64,000 bases of DNA from Prochlorococcus marinus str. AS9601 (GCF_000015645.1 NC_008816.1:496001-560000), one strand, 5' to 3'; positions 1-10,308 are shown, counted from the first letter of the stretch. Translations and numbers: made by a program. The notes: generated by a model from the letters alone, not told the origin.

Positions 1-953
1 AGTTTACCCTCCCATAATCCGTGACTAATTTCTATAAGTGAATCTGTTCTTTCTATTTTTAAATCTTTTCTATTTTGAAGGATTATTTGTGCAGTCTCAA
101 AAGGCCTATGCATTGAACTTGAAAATGCCTTATTGAAAGAAATATTTCTCAAATATTCAAAAGTCTTTCTAGCTTGATTTTTTCCGTTTTCATTTAAAGG
201 GATATCAATTTGCCCTTGAAATCTACCTTCTTTGTTCCAGTTAGTTTCACCATGTCTTATTAGAAATATTCTAGAATCACCAATTTGATTTGGAATATTT
301 TTATTCAGATGAGAAGTTTGATTTAAGCATTCAATTTGGGTCTTGTAAGAGTTATCTTTCCTTGAAATATTGAGTATTGAGAAAGAAGCATTTTCTAATC
401 TTATTTTTCTAAAACCTTGCTTAGGCTTTCCTATTAAAAAGAGTATTAAACATCTGAGAATTGCATTATGTCCTACAACTAAAATATTTACATCATCTTT
501 GTCTAGATAAATTTTTAAAATATTTTCTACAAAATTTGTTGCTTGCAAAAATAACTCTTGAATTGGTTTATAAGTTTTATAATCTTTTCTTTCTAAGATT
601 AGATTTTCTGGATCATTTTTCCATATAGGGTAAATTTCTGGAAATTTCTTTTTTATTTCATCAATTTTTAGACCAGACCATTCACCAAGATCTACCTCTA
701 GCAAATTATCGTCGAATACAATATTTTGTTCTTTTTTGAAGGTCTTTTTAATTGTTTTTGCAGTCTCTGCCGCTCTCACAAGTGGGGAGGAATAAATTTT
801 ATCGAAGTTTATTTTTGATAATGCTTTTCCTGCTTTTCGGGCTTGTTTGTATCCTTCATCGGTTAATAATGAATCGTCTGTTCTTCCTTGAATTAATCCT
901 TTTGCATTGAAACTGCTTAGTCCATGCCTAACTAAAACTAATCTTATAGTCAT
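1..953 (-). CDS. Two-domain histidine phosphatase (phosphoglycerate mutase-like), 3' end missing
   Basis: The reverse strand starts with ATG at 953 and stays open to the left edge, so the C-terminus lies outside the window. The first domain opens with LVLVRHGLSSFNAKG and has VVGHNAILR further on, the RHG and second catalytic His of the histidine phosphatase superfamily. A second copy opens with FLIRHGETNWNKEG roughly 230 residues in. Tandem RHG proteins of this kind are often annotated as phosphoglycerate mutase in picocyanobacteria, but the substrate cannot be read from sequence; phosphoserine phosphatase or another phosphoester activity is possible. It is divergent from the CPBP protease gene, with about 115 bp between the starts. 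The family call is firm, the function is not. Confidence 0.85.
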   Translation of the reverse strand, partial: MTIRLVLVRHGLSSFNAKGLIQGRTDDSLLTDEGYKQARKAGKALSKINFDKIYSSPLVRAAETAKTIKKTFKKEQNIVFDDNLLEVDLGEWSGLKIDEIKKKFPEIYPIWKNDPENLILERKDYKTYKPIQELFLQATNFVENILKIYLDKDDVNILVVGHNAILRCLILFLIGKPKQGFRKIRLENASFSILNISRKDNSYKTQIECLNQTSHLNKNIPNQIGDSRIFLIRHGETNWNKEGRFQGQIDIPLNENGKNQARKTFEYLRNISFNKAFSSSMHRPFETAQIILQNRKDLKIERTDSLIEISHGLWEGK

Positions 954-1069
954 TATATAAATTTGAAAATTAAGATAATTTAATCATCTCATGGCGTGAT
1001 TAAAATAGATACATAGAAATAAGGAAATTCAATGATAACTAACTATAGTTTTCAAGAATATAATAAGTT

Positions 1070-2431
1070 ATGATCTTTCAAAATACTTCTAAGTCAAAAC
1101 TCACTTTAGCTTTTATTTCTATCGTCATAACTTTTTTTGTATGGCAACAAGGATTAAGAGATAGTTTAAATAGACCATCTGTTTCATTTGATATTAGTCA
1201 AAAAGAGCAAGAAATTGCTGAATTATCTGTCCAATCAATACCTGTAAATTTTAAAAAATTTTTTATCATTAATGATCCTGTTGTTCAAATAAATAAATCA
1301 CTCTCTGATGTCTCATTTGAAGAGCTAACAGAAAGAAATAAATTAATTCGAATAATTACTTCAGAATCAAATGATCCTTTAATTTATAAAAATATATCCA
1401 AAGATTTTCAAGATAAAAACTATCAATTTCTGATTGATGAGATAGAAAAAAAATCTAATAACAATTCATATAAAGTAAATTCTGAAAAATTTGATTTATT
1501 TAAAGGTGATAGATTTTTATATCACCTTTTAAGCAGGAAATTTGATTTTGACGATAGTGCATTAATAACAAAATCATTTTCAAGCAAAATGTTTTTTAAA
1601 ATATTAGCCATAAGACTAATACCACTTTTAACAATACTTATTGGCTCTATTCTGGCTTTAAAAATAATATGGACAACTATATCTTTGAAAAAGTTTGGTT
1701 GGAAAGAAATTAAATCCTTAGATTTAGAACTAATTGATATGGTTTTATTAATTGCGGGTGGATTTGTTGTTTTAGGAGAAGTGGTATCACCTTTATTTTC
1801 TATCAGTTTGGTCGAACTTTTTTCTAAAAATATCTCTAATGAATTGTCTCAATCTTTAAAAATTTTCTTTGGATATCTTTTTATGGCTATTCCTCCATTA
1901 TGGATAGTTTTTTATCAAATTAAATCCTTAAATGGTGAATTTACTTTTAAAAAGGATTATTTACAGTTCAATTTCTTGCCAATAAAATATGCAATTATTC
2001 AGGGAATTAAAGGTTGGTTAACAATTGTGCCTTTTGTTTTATTGATCTCTCTAATTATGAATAGTCTGATCGATAATCAGAATGGTAGTAACCCGTTGCT
2101 GGAAATTGTTCTTAATAATAATAATTACTTATCATTTTTTCTATTATTTGTAACAACAACTCTATTAGCTCCTCTATTTGAAGAGATTATATTTCGCGGT
2201 ATTTTACTACCAACTCTTTCAAGAGATTTTGGAGTTATTTCGGGTATCATAGTTTCAGCTTTTATCTTTGCATTAGCCCATTTAAGTTTGGGAGAAATGC
2301 CGCCATTATTTGTTCTAGGGATTGGATTAGCAATTACGAGAATTGCTTCAGGGAGTTTATTTTCCTCAGTGATTATGCATTCTTTATGGAATGGATTGAC
2401 TTTCTTAAATTTGTTTTTATTGAGGACATAA
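1070..2431 (+). CDS. CPBP (CAAX/Abi) family intramembrane protease
   Basis: This is a 453-residue membrane protein. It has an N-terminal transmembrane segment, a soluble region to about residue 165, and then several hydrophobic segments. The C-terminal third has the CPBP motifs: E371-E372 and R376 in FEEIIFRG, H404 in FALAHL, and H437/N441 in HSLWNG. These are the glutamates and histidines expected for an intramembrane glutamyl protease. Rce1-like enzymes cleave prenylated proteins, but most bacterial members have unknown substrates, so none is assigned here. The long N-terminal extension before the CPBP domain fits cyanobacterial members. It is followed 84 bp downstream by the small gene coupled to ftsI. 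Confidence 0.88.
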   Translation: MIFQNTSKSKLTLAFISIVITFFVWQQGLRDSLNRPSVSFDISQKEQEIAELSVQSIPVNFKKFFIINDPVVQINKSLSDVSFEELTERNKLIRIITSESNDPLIYKNISKDFQDKNYQFLIDEIEKKSNNNSYKVNSEKFDLFKGDRFLYHLLSRKFDFDDSALITKSFSSKMFFKILAIRLIPLLTILIGSILALKIIWTTISLKKFGWKEIKSLDLELIDMVLLIAGGFVVLGEVVSPLFSISLVELFSKNISNELSQSLKIFFGYLFMAIPPLWIVFYQIKSLNGEFTFKKDYLQFNFLPIKYAIIQGIKGWLTIVPFVLLISLIMNSLIDNQNGSNPLLEIVLNNNNYLSFFLLFVTTTLLAPLFEEIIFRGILLPTLSRDFGVISGIIVSAFIFALAHLSLGEMPPLFVLGIGLAITRIASGSLFSSVIMHSLWNGLTFLNLFLLRT

Positions 2432-2515
2432 AGAATTTATTTTTTTACTTGCGAATCAAACAAAAAGATGTTTATTTAATTTATAACACTTCTTTTATTT
2501 AGTAATAAATCTTAG

Positions 2516-2944
2516 ATGAAACCTTATGGGCATCAACTTAATTTAAAAAAAAAAGGTTCATATGTAAGTAAAAATAATTCTGAAAAAATATCCAAAATTA
2601 ATATCAAATTAATACATCAAATTTTTGACACCATTAATATCTCTCTTTTGGTATTAATATTCACCTTATTTTTCTCGTCTTTTGATAGTCAAAGAAAATG
2701 GTCAAATACATATAAAAACTTATCTAAAACAAGAGCTATTAACAATAATCTCATTGATTATATTTCTAAAATTGAGGAATTTTATATTAGTGAACTTGAG
2801 TCTATCAATACTTACAGAAAAACTAAACCTGAAGATTTAATCTATCTAGATAAACTTCCAGAAAAAAAAGAAAGTTTATTTAAGAAAAATTTAAGTAGTT
2901 TCATTGCAGGTTTTAGTGATAGCAAATATCAAAGGGGATATTGA
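2516..2944 (+). CDS. Small bitopic membrane protein coupled to ftsI (FtsL-like topology)
   Basis: This 142-residue protein is not recognised by sequence. It has a basic N-terminus rich in Lys, one hydrophobic segment at about residues 38-54 (ISLLVLIFTLFF), and then a charged helical stretch (SQRKWSNTYKNLSKTRA and on) that could form a short coiled coil outside the membrane. Its stop TGA shares one base with the ATG of ftsI (TGATG), which indicates translational coupling. A small basic-cytoplasm, one-TM, coiled-coil protein directly before ftsI is the topology and position of FtsL in many bacteria. FtsL sequences diverge strongly, so lack of recognisable similarity does not exclude it. The FtsL assignment is inference only; the gene itself is well supported. 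Confidence 0.75.
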   Translation: MKPYGHQLNLKKKGSYVSKNNSEKISKINIKLIHQIFDTINISLLVLIFTLFFSSFDSQRKWSNTYKNLSKTRAINNNLIDYISKIEEFYISELESINTYRKTKPEDLIYLDKLPEKKESLFKKNLSSFIAGFSDSKYQRGY

Positions 2945-4695
2945 TGAAAAAATACAAAAAAATCGTTCGTCTAATACCCCTTGATCAAAGAAGATTTAAA
3001 TTTCTCTATATTTTTAGCTTACTATTAATATTTTGTTTGTTTGGTAGGTTAGTTAAATTGCAAGTCTTTAATGCTTCTGATTTACAAAGGAAAGCTAGAT
3101 TAATACAGTCTTCTAAAACTAACGCCTTAAAAAAAAGGAGAGCGATTGTTGATAGAAATAATAGACTAGTTGCTTACGATAAACCGCTCTATAAATTATG
3201 GGCCCATCCAAAATATTTTAATTTTCCTGGTGATTCAATTAATAGAGTTCGCAGTATTGAAGAAGTTACAGAAAAATTGTCATCTATCTTGGATATAAAT
3301 GGTGAAATACTCTTGAGTAAATTTAATAATAAAGTGAGTGGCATCAAGCTTTTAGATAAAATTTCCGAAGAAAAGGCAGAAAAGATTAAGAACCTTCAAA
3401 TAAGCGGACTTGATTTGTTTAAATATTCGCAGAGATATTATCCACAAGGGGAGCTTTACTCTAATCTTGTAGGTTTTGTTAATGATGAGAATAAGGCTTC
3501 AGCAGGTTTAGAGCTTCATCTAGATAATCAAATTAAAGTTTTTAATAAAAGTAATTTAATAAAAAGAGGAGGAGATGGAACTCCTCTACCGGATAATTCA
3601 GCCCCAGGTGATTTTATTTCTGATTACAAAAGTTTAGGCCTAACTTTAGATTCAAAATTACAGAAAGCGTCATTCAATGCATTATCAAAGCAAGTAAGTA
3701 AATGGAAAGCCAAGAAGGGATTTGCCATAGTTATGGATGTTAATAATGGCCGGATTCTTTCCTTGGTTACATTTCCGTCATATGATCCAAATAAATTTTG
3801 GCAGTATAATTCTGAACTCTTTAGAGGTTGGTATTCTCAAGATTTATTTGAACCTGGTTCAACTTTTAAACCTATTAATCTTGCCTTGGCTTTAGAAGAA
3901 AAAGTAATCCAGAAAGATGGAGTAGTTGAAGATATTGGAAAAATTAATGTTGGAGGATGGACGCTTTCTAATTGGGATAAAAAAGGCAATGGATATATTG
4001 ACTATCCAAAAGTTTTGCAGGTTTCAAGTAATGTTGGGATGGTAAAAATAATGCAAAATTTAGATCCTACAATTTATTGGGATAGGCTAAAAAATTTAGG
4101 TATAAATAAAAATTTAGAGACTGACTTATTTGAATCAACTGCTGGCCAACTAAAGAGCAAAGATTTATTTGTAAATCAATCAATTGAGCCTGCTGTAACT
4201 TCTTTTGGTAAAGGGTTCTCAATCTCGCCACTTAAATTGCTTCAACTTCATGCGGCTCTAGCAAACGGGGGTTTTGAAGTGACTCCACATGTAACCTCAA
4301 CTTTCAAAGAAAGAGTTAATAAAAATCCAAAGAAACAATTTTTTTCACCGGATGTCTCTAAAATTGTTCTTCAATGGATGGAGAGTGTAGTTGATAAAGG
4401 TAGTGGATCTGGAGCAAAAATCGAGGATTATAGGATAGCTGGGAAAACGGGTACTTCTCAAAAAGCCATAAATGGTTCATATACAAATAAAAAAGTTTGT
4501 AGTTTTGTCGCAACCTTACCAGTTAATGATCCAAAATTTGCTGTCCTCGTCGTTGTTGATGAGCCATCTAAATCATATGCATATGGTTCAACTGTTGCAG
4601 TACCTGTAGCGAAAGAAATTATCGAGAGTTTGATAGTAATTGAAAAAATACCTCCTAATGTTAATGATCACGGAATGATTGTTAAAAAACCCTAA
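2944..4695 (+). CDS. ftsI: Penicillin-binding protein FtsI/PBP2-type transpeptidase
   Basis: This is a class B PBP that cross-links septal peptidoglycan. It has a short cytoplasmic N-terminus, one TM anchor at about residues 20-36, a pedestal domain, and a transpeptidase domain. The three active-site motifs are present: S306-TFK309 within PGSTFKP, SSN at 361-363, and KTGT at 501-504 (numbered from the ATG). The ATG at 2944 is preferred over the in-frame TTG at 2941, because it overlaps the upstream stop by one base and suits translational coupling. At 583 residues it is the usual size. The small upstream bitopic protein may be its division partner. Confidence 0.95.
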   Translation: MKKYKKIVRLIPLDQRRFKFLYIFSLLLIFCLFGRLVKLQVFNASDLQRKARLIQSSKTNALKKRRAIVDRNNRLVAYDKPLYKLWAHPKYFNFPGDSINRVRSIEEVTEKLSSILDINGEILLSKFNNKVSGIKLLDKISEEKAEKIKNLQISGLDLFKYSQRYYPQGELYSNLVGFVNDENKASAGLELHLDNQIKVFNKSNLIKRGGDGTPLPDNSAPGDFISDYKSLGLTLDSKLQKASFNALSKQVSKWKAKKGFAIVMDVNNGRILSLVTFPSYDPNKFWQYNSELFRGWYSQDLFEPGSTFKPINLALALEEKVIQKDGVVEDIGKINVGGWTLSNWDKKGNGYIDYPKVLQVSSNVGMVKIMQNLDPTIYWDRLKNLGINKNLETDLFESTAGQLKSKDLFVNQSIEPAVTSFGKGFSISPLKLLQLHAALANGGFEVTPHVTSTFKERVNKNPKKQFFSPDVSKIVLQWMESVVDKGSGSGAKIEDYRIAGKTGTSQKAINGSYTNKKVCSFVATLPVNDPKFAVLVVVDEPSKSYAYGSTVAVPVAKEIIESLIVIEKIPPNVNDHGMIVKKP

Positions 4696-4785
4696 AATTT
4701 TCCATTTTTATAAATATTTAGTTCATTATCTGATGATTTCATCAGGAATAAAAGCTAGTTTATGTATATATACGATTATCTAGAT

Positions 4786-5787
4786 ATGAAATCAATTTTA
4801 GAACAATTGTCCTCAATGACCGTTGTTGTTGCAGATACTGGAGATTTAGATTCGATAAAAAAATTTCAACCAAGGGACGCCACCACTAATCCATCGCTAA
4901 TACTTGCTGCTGCTAAGAACCCTGATTATGTGAAGTTAATTGATAAAGCTTTAGAAAGTTCACAAAAGACACTGTCCCAAGGATTCTCTGAAATTGAATT
5001 AATTAAAGAAACTGTTGACCAAGTTTCAGTATTTTTTGGAAAAGAAATATTGAAAATTATTTCAGGGCGTGTATCTACAGAAGTTGATGCGAGACTGAGC
5101 TTTGACACTGACGCTACGGTAGAAAAAGCAAGAAAATTGATCAATCTTTATAAAAATTTTGGAATTGAAAAGGAAAGAATTTTAATTAAGATTGCAGCAA
5201 CGTGGGAGGGAATTAAGGCAGCTGAAATTTTGGAAAAAGAGGGTATTAAGTGCAACTTAACTTTACTTTTTAACTTCTGCCAAGCTGTAACTTGTGCCAA
5301 TGCAAAGATAACTCTAATTTCTCCCTTCGTTGGCCGTATATTAGATTGGCATAAAGCAAAAACTGGTAAAACTAGTTTTGTTGGTGCTGAAGATCCTGGT
5401 GTTATTTCGGTAACACAGATATACAACTACTTTAAAGAAAAGGGATTCAAGACAGAAGTAATGGGAGCGAGTTTTAGAAATCTCGATGAAATAAAAGAAT
5501 TAGCAGGTTGCGATCTTTTAACAATTGCACCAAAATTTCTTGAGGAACTTAAAAAAGAAAAAGGGGAGTTAGTTAGGAAATTAGATGAAAGTACCCAAAT
5601 AAATAATTCTATTGATTACGAATTTGAAGAAAAAGATTTCAGATTAAGTATGTTAGAAGACCAAATGGCAAGTGAAAAGCTTAGTGAAGGAATCACTGGA
5701 TTCAGTAAGGCTATAGAAGAATTAGAAGAGCTGCTAATAAAGAGATATTCAGAAATTAAAAATCATAAATTGATTCCTGCTAACTAA
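4786..5787 (+). CDS. tal: Transaldolase
   Basis: The enzyme transfers a dihydroxyacetone unit between sedoheptulose-7-P/G3P and erythrose-4-P/F6P in the pentose phosphate pathway. The sequence has the TalB-type N-terminus ([14 protein letters not shown]), the DATTNPSL motif, and the Schiff-base lysine in [11 protein letters not shown] (K135 from the chosen start). I start at the second ATG (4786, [10 protein letters not shown]), because family members begin at this point and the eight upstream residues add nothing recognisable; 4762 is the alternative. That gives 333 residues, normal for TalB with the C-terminal extension. It is convergent with the FAD reductase gene, with a gap of only 24 bp. 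Confidence 0.95.
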   Translation: MKSILEQLSSMTVVVADTGDLDSIKKFQPRDATTNPSLILAAAKNPDYVKLIDKALESSQKTLSQGFSEIELIKETVDQVSVFFGKEILKIISGRVSTEVDARLSFDTDATVEKARKLINLYKNFGIEKERILIKIAATWEGIKAAEILEKEGIKCNLTLLFNFCQAVTCANAKITLISPFVGRILDWHKAKTGKTSFVGAEDPGVISVTQIYNYFKEKGFKTEVMGASFRNLDEIKELAGCDLLTIAPKFLEELKKEKGELVRKLDESTQINNSIDYEFEEKDFRLSMLEDQMASEKLSEGITGFSKAIEELEELLIKRYSEIKNHKLIPAN

Positions 5788-5811
5788 AGTTAAGTTCGAA
5801 TTGAAAAAGAA

Positions 5812-6945
5812 TTAAGCCCCCCTTTTTGTTAATAGTCGTCTGATAACTCTTTTAGCAATATCTTCATAACTCATTTCTCCTGATAATATTTGAGCAATAC
5901 GTTTAGGTGCTGTTTTTCTTTTGACACCTAATTGATATCCAGTTCTGGGAAATCTATAAAATACCTGCGCTATTCTCCTCCCCCAAGCCATTGATTTCCC
6001 CCAAATGTTGTTAATCTTCTTCGTATAAAGATTTAAATCATCTACTTTCCCTGATAGGAACTGATCTATGTATTCTGCAGCATAAAAACTGCTAATTAAA
6101 GATGGTCTAATTCCTTCAGCTAAAAATGGATCACATAGAGATGCTGCATCTCCAACCGCTAAAACTTTGTCACCATTAATTGAGTGGAAGCCATTCCATA
6201 TTCTCAGTTTCTTAGTAATTGTTTTATTAGTAAAATCATCAAAACCGAAGCTTCTGATAACTTGTTTATTTATAGCCTGATTTTCTAAGAGACCATTATT
6301 TATAAAAGTACCTAAACCAATATTTAAGCTTTCTCTTAGGGGGAATGCCCATGCAAAACCATATTTTATAAATCCAAACTCAAATCTAACTGCATCTCTA
6401 GGTATTTCACCTAACCCTTTCAATCTTAATGAGATTGTGTTGGCAAATTTCGGTTTTCTTGGCCCTAAATTGAAATAACTCGCCCATTTCGATTGGGAGC
6501 CATCTGCAATTACAAGAAATTCTGTAATATATTTTATTTTGTTATTGCAAGTAATTTCCCATTTATCATTTTTTTTTATGATTTTTTCTATCAATAATGG
6601 TCTCATTATCTGAGCTCCATTACTCAAGGATTCATTAAGTAATAATTGATCTAGTTTTTCTCTTTTAACAATCCAAAATGGCGATTCACCAGTCAGATCA
6701 GCAGTTACATTATCTGCAGCCTTCCATCTGAATTCAACATTTTTAATTTTTGATTCTATGCAATCTTCTATATTTAAAGGAAGAAATCTTTGCATTGAAG
6801 ATGCCATCCCACCTGCACATGGTTTGTAATCTTGGGATTTTTCTTTTTCAATAATTAAAACTGAATATCCTTTCTTTGATAGGTTAAGAGCAGTGGAAGA
6901 TCCTGATAGACCTCCACCAATTATTACAACATCAAATTCTATCAA
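5812..6945 (-). CDS. FAD-dependent oxidoreductase, geranylgeranyl reductase family
   Basis: This 377-residue flavoprotein has an N-terminal Rossmann FAD site ([14 protein letters not shown], residues 6-19) and a C-terminal FAD-contact motif [17 protein letters not shown]. Together with the PCAGGM segment these place it in the geranylgeranyl reductase / digeranylgeranylglycerophospholipid reductase-like family. It is not obviously ChlP itself, so the lipid or isoprenoid substrate is left open. The ATG overlaps the last bases of frr (ATGA overlap at 6942-6945), so it is the last gene of a pyrH-frr-reductase unit. The gene pairing says little about substrate. Confidence 0.85.
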   Translation of the reverse strand: MIEFDVVIIGGGLSGSSTALNLSKKGYSVLIIEKEKSQDYKPCAGGMASSMQRFLPLNIEDCIESKIKNVEFRWKAADNVTADLTGESPFWIVKREKLDQLLLNESLSNGAQIMRPLLIEKIIKKNDKWEITCNNKIKYITEFLVIADGSQSKWASYFNLGPRKPKFANTISLRLKGLGEIPRDAVRFEFGFIKYGFAWAFPLRESLNIGLGTFINNGLLENQAINKQVIRSFGFDDFTNKTITKKLRIWNGFHSINGDKVLAVGDAASLCDPFLAEGIRPSLISSFYAAEYIDQFLSGKVDDLNLYTKKINNIWGKSMAWGRRIAQVFYRFPRTGYQLGVKRKTAPKRIAQILSGEMSYEDIAKRVIRRLLTKRGA

Positions 6946-7490
6946 ACTTTTAGAATTTCCTTCTCTTTTTCAGACAATTTAGTTTCTATTAAAGCGATAT
7001 ATTTATCAGTAATTTTCTGAATTTCAGATTGATTATCTCTCGATTCGTCAATTGAAATAAGGCCATCTTTTTCGTCTTTTTTTTCTTTATCAACAGCATC
7101 TCTTCTGATATTTCTCAAGGCTACTTTTCCTTCCTCAGCGTATTTAGAGGCTAATTTACAAAATTCTTTTCTTCTTTCTTCTGTTAAAGGAGGAACATTT
7201 ATTCTTATTACTTTCCCATCATTATTTGGAGTAATACCTAAATCACTCATAGAAATAGATTTCTCAATAGCTTGTAAACATGAAATATCGAAAGGTTGTA
7301 TTGAGATTGTTTGTGAATCAACAGTGCTTATGGTGGCAAGCGATTTGATTGGTGTTTCTGCTCCGTAGTACTCAACACTTACTCTGTCTAACAATGAAGC
7401 ATTAGCTCTACCTGTTCTAATTGTATTAAAGTTTCTTTGTGTAGCTTCAATACTTTTATTCATATTTTCTTGAATTTCTTTTTCTTTCAT
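6942..7490 (-). CDS. frr: Ribosome recycling factor
   Basis: This 182-residue protein has the length and the two-domain character of RRF. It carries the conserved [19 protein letters not shown] segment near the N-terminus and the C-terminal [22 protein letters not shown] region. RRF with EF-G splits post-termination ribosomes in the cytoplasm. It lies 22 bp after pyrH on the same strand, the classic pyrH-frr order found in many bacteria, and overlaps the next gene by four bases. Nothing unusual is seen. Confidence 0.97.
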   Translation of the reverse strand: MKEKEIQENMNKSIEATQRNFNTIRTGRANASLLDRVSVEYYGAETPIKSLATISTVDSQTISIQPFDISCLQAIEKSISMSDLGITPNNDGKVIRINVPPLTEERRKEFCKLASKYAEEGKVALRNIRRDAVDKEKKDEKDGLISIDESRDNQSEIQKITDKYIALIETKLSEKEKEILKV

Positions 7491-7512
7491 AATTAAAAAA
7501 ATTAAATGATCT

Positions 7513-8217
7513 TTAACTAATTAAAGAGCCTATTGGCTCACCAGCAACAGCTCTAGAAATATTCCCTTTTTTGAATATATCAAAAACCATAATTGGGATA
7601 TTATTATCTTTGCAAAGTGCAATTGCAGTACTGTCCATTACTGCAATTTCATCACTAAGAACTTGTTGATAACTGAGAGAGGAATATTTTTTTGCTTCTT
7701 TAAATTGATTTGGATCACGATCGTATACTCCATCAACCTTAGTAGCCTTCATAACAACTTCAGCGTTAATCTCTGCTGCCCTCAAAGCTGCCGTAGTATC
7801 AGTTGTAAAAAATGGATTTCCGCATCCACCTCCGAAGACTACAACTCTACCTTTTTCTAGGTGCCTCATGGCCCTTCTTCTGATGTAGGGTTCGGCAATT
7901 TCCTGCATTTCGATGGCTGTTTGCACTCTGGTTGCAACTCCAACTCTTTCAAGACCATCTTGAAGTGAAATTGCATTCATTACTGTTGCTAGCATTCCAA
8001 CATAATCAGCCGTCGCTCTATCCATGCCATCTGCAGACCCTTTAAGCCCCCTAAAAATATTCCCACCCCCAACAACTATTGCAAGTTGTACATTATTTTC
8101 GACTACTTTTGAAACATCCTCCGCGATTGACTGAACTATAGCAGGATCAATACCATAAGGTTTTTCACCCATTAGTGCTTCACCACTAAGTTTTAAGAGA
8201 ACTCTTTTGTAAGTCAT
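7513..8217 (-). CDS. pyrH: Uridylate kinase (UMP kinase)
   Basis: This 234-residue amino-acid-kinase-fold enzyme phosphorylates UMP to UDP. Motifs include the N-terminal [13 protein letters not shown], the glycine-rich [10 protein letters not shown], and [26 protein letters not shown] for nucleotide binding. It is the first gene of the pyrH-frr-reductase unit. The ATG gives the usual start [15 protein letters not shown] 128-bp gap separates it from cobO upstream, and no other feature is visible in that gap. Confidence 0.97.
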   Translation of the reverse strand: MTYKRVLLKLSGEALMGEKPYGIDPAIVQSIAEDVSKVVENNVQLAIVVGGGNIFRGLKGSADGMDRATADYVGMLATVMNAISLQDGLERVGVATRVQTAIEMQEIAEPYIRRRAMRHLEKGRVVVFGGGCGNPFFTTDTTAALRAAEINAEVVMKATKVDGVYDRDPNQFKEAKKYSSLSYQQVLSDEIAVMDSTAIALCKDNNIPIMVFDIFKKGNISRAVAGEPIGSLIS

Positions 8218-8345
8218 TCAATAATTGTACTTTTAAGACATTAGCAAGTAAATGCACCAAATTTATTGTTTGTTCAGATATTGCTTGCGTCTTTAAACAT
8301 TTCTAAATCTGACTAAATAAAATTTAAATATTAATTTGCTTCAAT

Positions 8346-9047
8346 TTAAAATTCAACACACTTTTGTGCTTTTATTCCTTGTTCTTTAAATGGATGCCTT
8401 ATTAGTTTCATTTCTGTAACTAAATCAGCGTAATTGATAATTGAATCAGACGCTCCTCTTCCAGTTAAGACAATATGATTTTTTCTATTATTTAAGCTTT
8501 CTAGAAAAGTTATTATGTCTTCGGGTGCAAGATAACCAAGTTTTGTCGCAATATTAATTTCATCAAGAATGATAAGTTTATAAGATTCGTTCTTTATGTA
8601 TTTTTTGGCTAGTTGCCATGCCTCTTGAACTAATTGTTCATCTCTTATCCTGTCTTGTGTTTCCCAAGTGAATCCCTCACCTAATGAATGCCAAGATATG
8701 TTTGAAGACAAATTTTTAAGTGCTTTCTCTTCTCCAGTGGTCCAGCCTCCTTTTATAAATTGAATTATTGCTACTTTATAGCCATGTCCTATCGTCCTTA
8801 AAGCCATACCTAAAGATGCAGTTGTCTTGCCCTTCCCATTCCCTGTAAAAACAATCAATAATCCTTTTTTTGTTTTTCTAATTTGTAGTCTTTCGGCTTG
8901 AATATCTTTTCTTTGCTGCATTCTTTTTTTATATGAGCTCTCATCGCTATCTGGTGATAATTTACCTCCCATTCCAAGTTTATTTGCTTGATTATCGAGG
9001 TTAAATATTTTCTCGGAAGATGAAGGTTTTTCTTGCATATGATCCAA
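8346..9047 (-). CDS. cobO: Cob(I)yrinic acid a,c-diamide adenosyltransferase
   Basis: This P-loop enzyme adds the adenosyl group to corrinoid in B12 synthesis. The core starts near residue 60 and has the Walker A motif FTGNGKGKTTAS (about 67-78), then GWTTGEE, and the LIILDEINIA segment typical of CobO/BtuR. The N-terminal 55 residues are polar, rich in Lys and Gln, and probably poorly ordered. An internal ATG three codons in (MQEKPSS) is an equally possible start. A CobO fits the fact that Prochlorococcus makes its own (pseudo)cobalamin. It lies 25 bp downstream of the recombinase gene on the same strand and may be read from the same transcript. Confidence 0.94.
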   Translation of the reverse strand: MDHMQEKPSSSEKIFNLDNQANKLGMGGKLSPDSDESSYKKRMQQRKDIQAERLQIRKTKKGLLIVFTGNGKGKTTASLGMALRTIGHGYKVAIIQFIKGGWTTGEEKALKNLSSNISWHSLGEGFTWETQDRIRDEQLVQEAWQLAKKYIKNESYKLIILDEINIATKLGYLAPEDIITFLESLNNRKNHIVLTGRGASDSIINYADLVTEMKLIRHPFKEQGIKAQKCVEF

Positions 9048-9072
9048 ATTTTTATTAAATAATTATAAATCT

Positions 9073-10242
9073 TTAAATATTTTTAGCTCTTTTAACTTTT
9101 AAAAGTGCATTATTTACTGCCTGTTGTTGATCTCTTTTAGTAATCCAGTGATGATAAGTTTGAGTATGTAAACTAACCGAATGTCCCATCATTCTGGCAG
9201 CAACAGTATCAGGCAAATCATAAAAAATTGTTCTTACTGCCCATGCATGCCTTAGATCATAAGGTTTTATTTGTAAAGAGTAACGCTTAAACTGATCTGT
9301 AATTTTTTTTCCAATATTTTGTAAAGTTGTAATTTTAAGGTCTGTATTAATATTTGGTAGTAGTTCTGGATTTTCACCAAGTTTTGATAATTCGAACTTT
9401 TCAACCCATTCAGGATGAAATGGCCAAACTTGATGCTCCCCAGTTTTAGTAGTAGGTAAAACTCTAATAATTTTGTCCCCAAAATTAGTTAGAGAACTTA
9501 AATCACAAAAAAATACTTCATGATTCCTTAATCCGTATGTAGCCATCAAACCAAAAACAAATTTCCAAGATTTGTTTGGGATTGTCTCCCAAAGTTTCAC
9601 AATTAACTCGTCTTTAGGCAGATCCCTAAATCCTGCTTTGTTCAGACCATATCCTCTAGAATTTAATTTCCAATCCTCTGGTAGTTTAATTTCCAAAAAC
9701 TTAGCCAAAACACTAAGAGAAGTAGCGCATTGTTTCCTACTTCTGCTACCTTCCTTGTAACTTTCAAGTGTTTTTTGAAATATTCTTTCTAAAGATTCAT
9801 TTTCATAATCATTGTAAATATTTAGGATTCTTTTCATATATGGTTTGTAAGAACTTTTCCAAGTAGTTTTTCTAGTGCTGGTTCGAAAATCACTTTTGTT
9901 TTCTTTAAAAAAAAATTCTTCAAATTGATTTAATCTATTTGGGAATTCAGAACCATCTTTTATTTGCTTTTTATAAGGGTTGCCAATCCAGTTAATCCAA
10001 TCAAATTGATTCAATTCCAATTGCAAATTGATTAATTGTAATTTTTTTTTGGCCTCCTCTAATCCAGAAATATCAGCGTTTAAACCAAGAGATATTCTTT
10101 GAATTTTAAAGTTATTGTTATCTTCTTTGGAGGGTAGTGAACCACGAATATTTAATTTCTCTCCTCTCTTCTCAATTTTAAGCTTGCTTCCTTGAGTAGC
10201 AAATTTATCATTGACATTATTAATTTCCTGAATTAAGTTCAT
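9073..10242 (-). CDS. Tyrosine recombinase / phage-integrase family protein
   Basis: This 389-residue protein has a C-terminal tyrosine recombinase catalytic domain. The visible residues are R239 (YGLRNHE), K266 (TTKTGEH), R331 in PYDLRHAWAV, H354 in MMGHS and the nucleophile Y363 in QTYHHW. The usual first His of the HxxR box is Tyr (Y328), a tolerated change in some families. The N-terminal half (about residues 60-190) is helical and likely holds the core-binding domain. It sits between cobO and hemH with no tRNA, att-like repeat, excisionase or cargo nearby, so it looks like a resident chromosomal gene and not the remnant of an element. Its substrate site is unknown. Confidence 0.9.
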   Translation of the reverse strand: MNLIQEINNVNDKFATQGSKLKIEKRGEKLNIRGSLPSKEDNNNFKIQRISLGLNADISGLEEAKKKLQLINLQLELNQFDWINWIGNPYKKQIKDGSEFPNRLNQFEEFFFKENKSDFRTSTRKTTWKSSYKPYMKRILNIYNDYENESLERIFQKTLESYKEGSRSRKQCATSLSVLAKFLEIKLPEDWKLNSRGYGLNKAGFRDLPKDELIVKLWETIPNKSWKFVFGLMATYGLRNHEVFFCDLSSLTNFGDKIIRVLPTTKTGEHQVWPFHPEWVEKFELSKLGENPELLPNINTDLKITTLQNIGKKITDQFKRYSLQIKPYDLRHAWAVRTIFYDLPDTVAARMMGHSVSLHTQTYHHWITKRDQQQAVNNALLKVKRAKNI

Positions 10243-10308
10243 TTACTTATATAATTGTCCATATAATGACGTTTTGTATGTTGATTTTCAATCTCCATAA
10301 ATTTTAAG

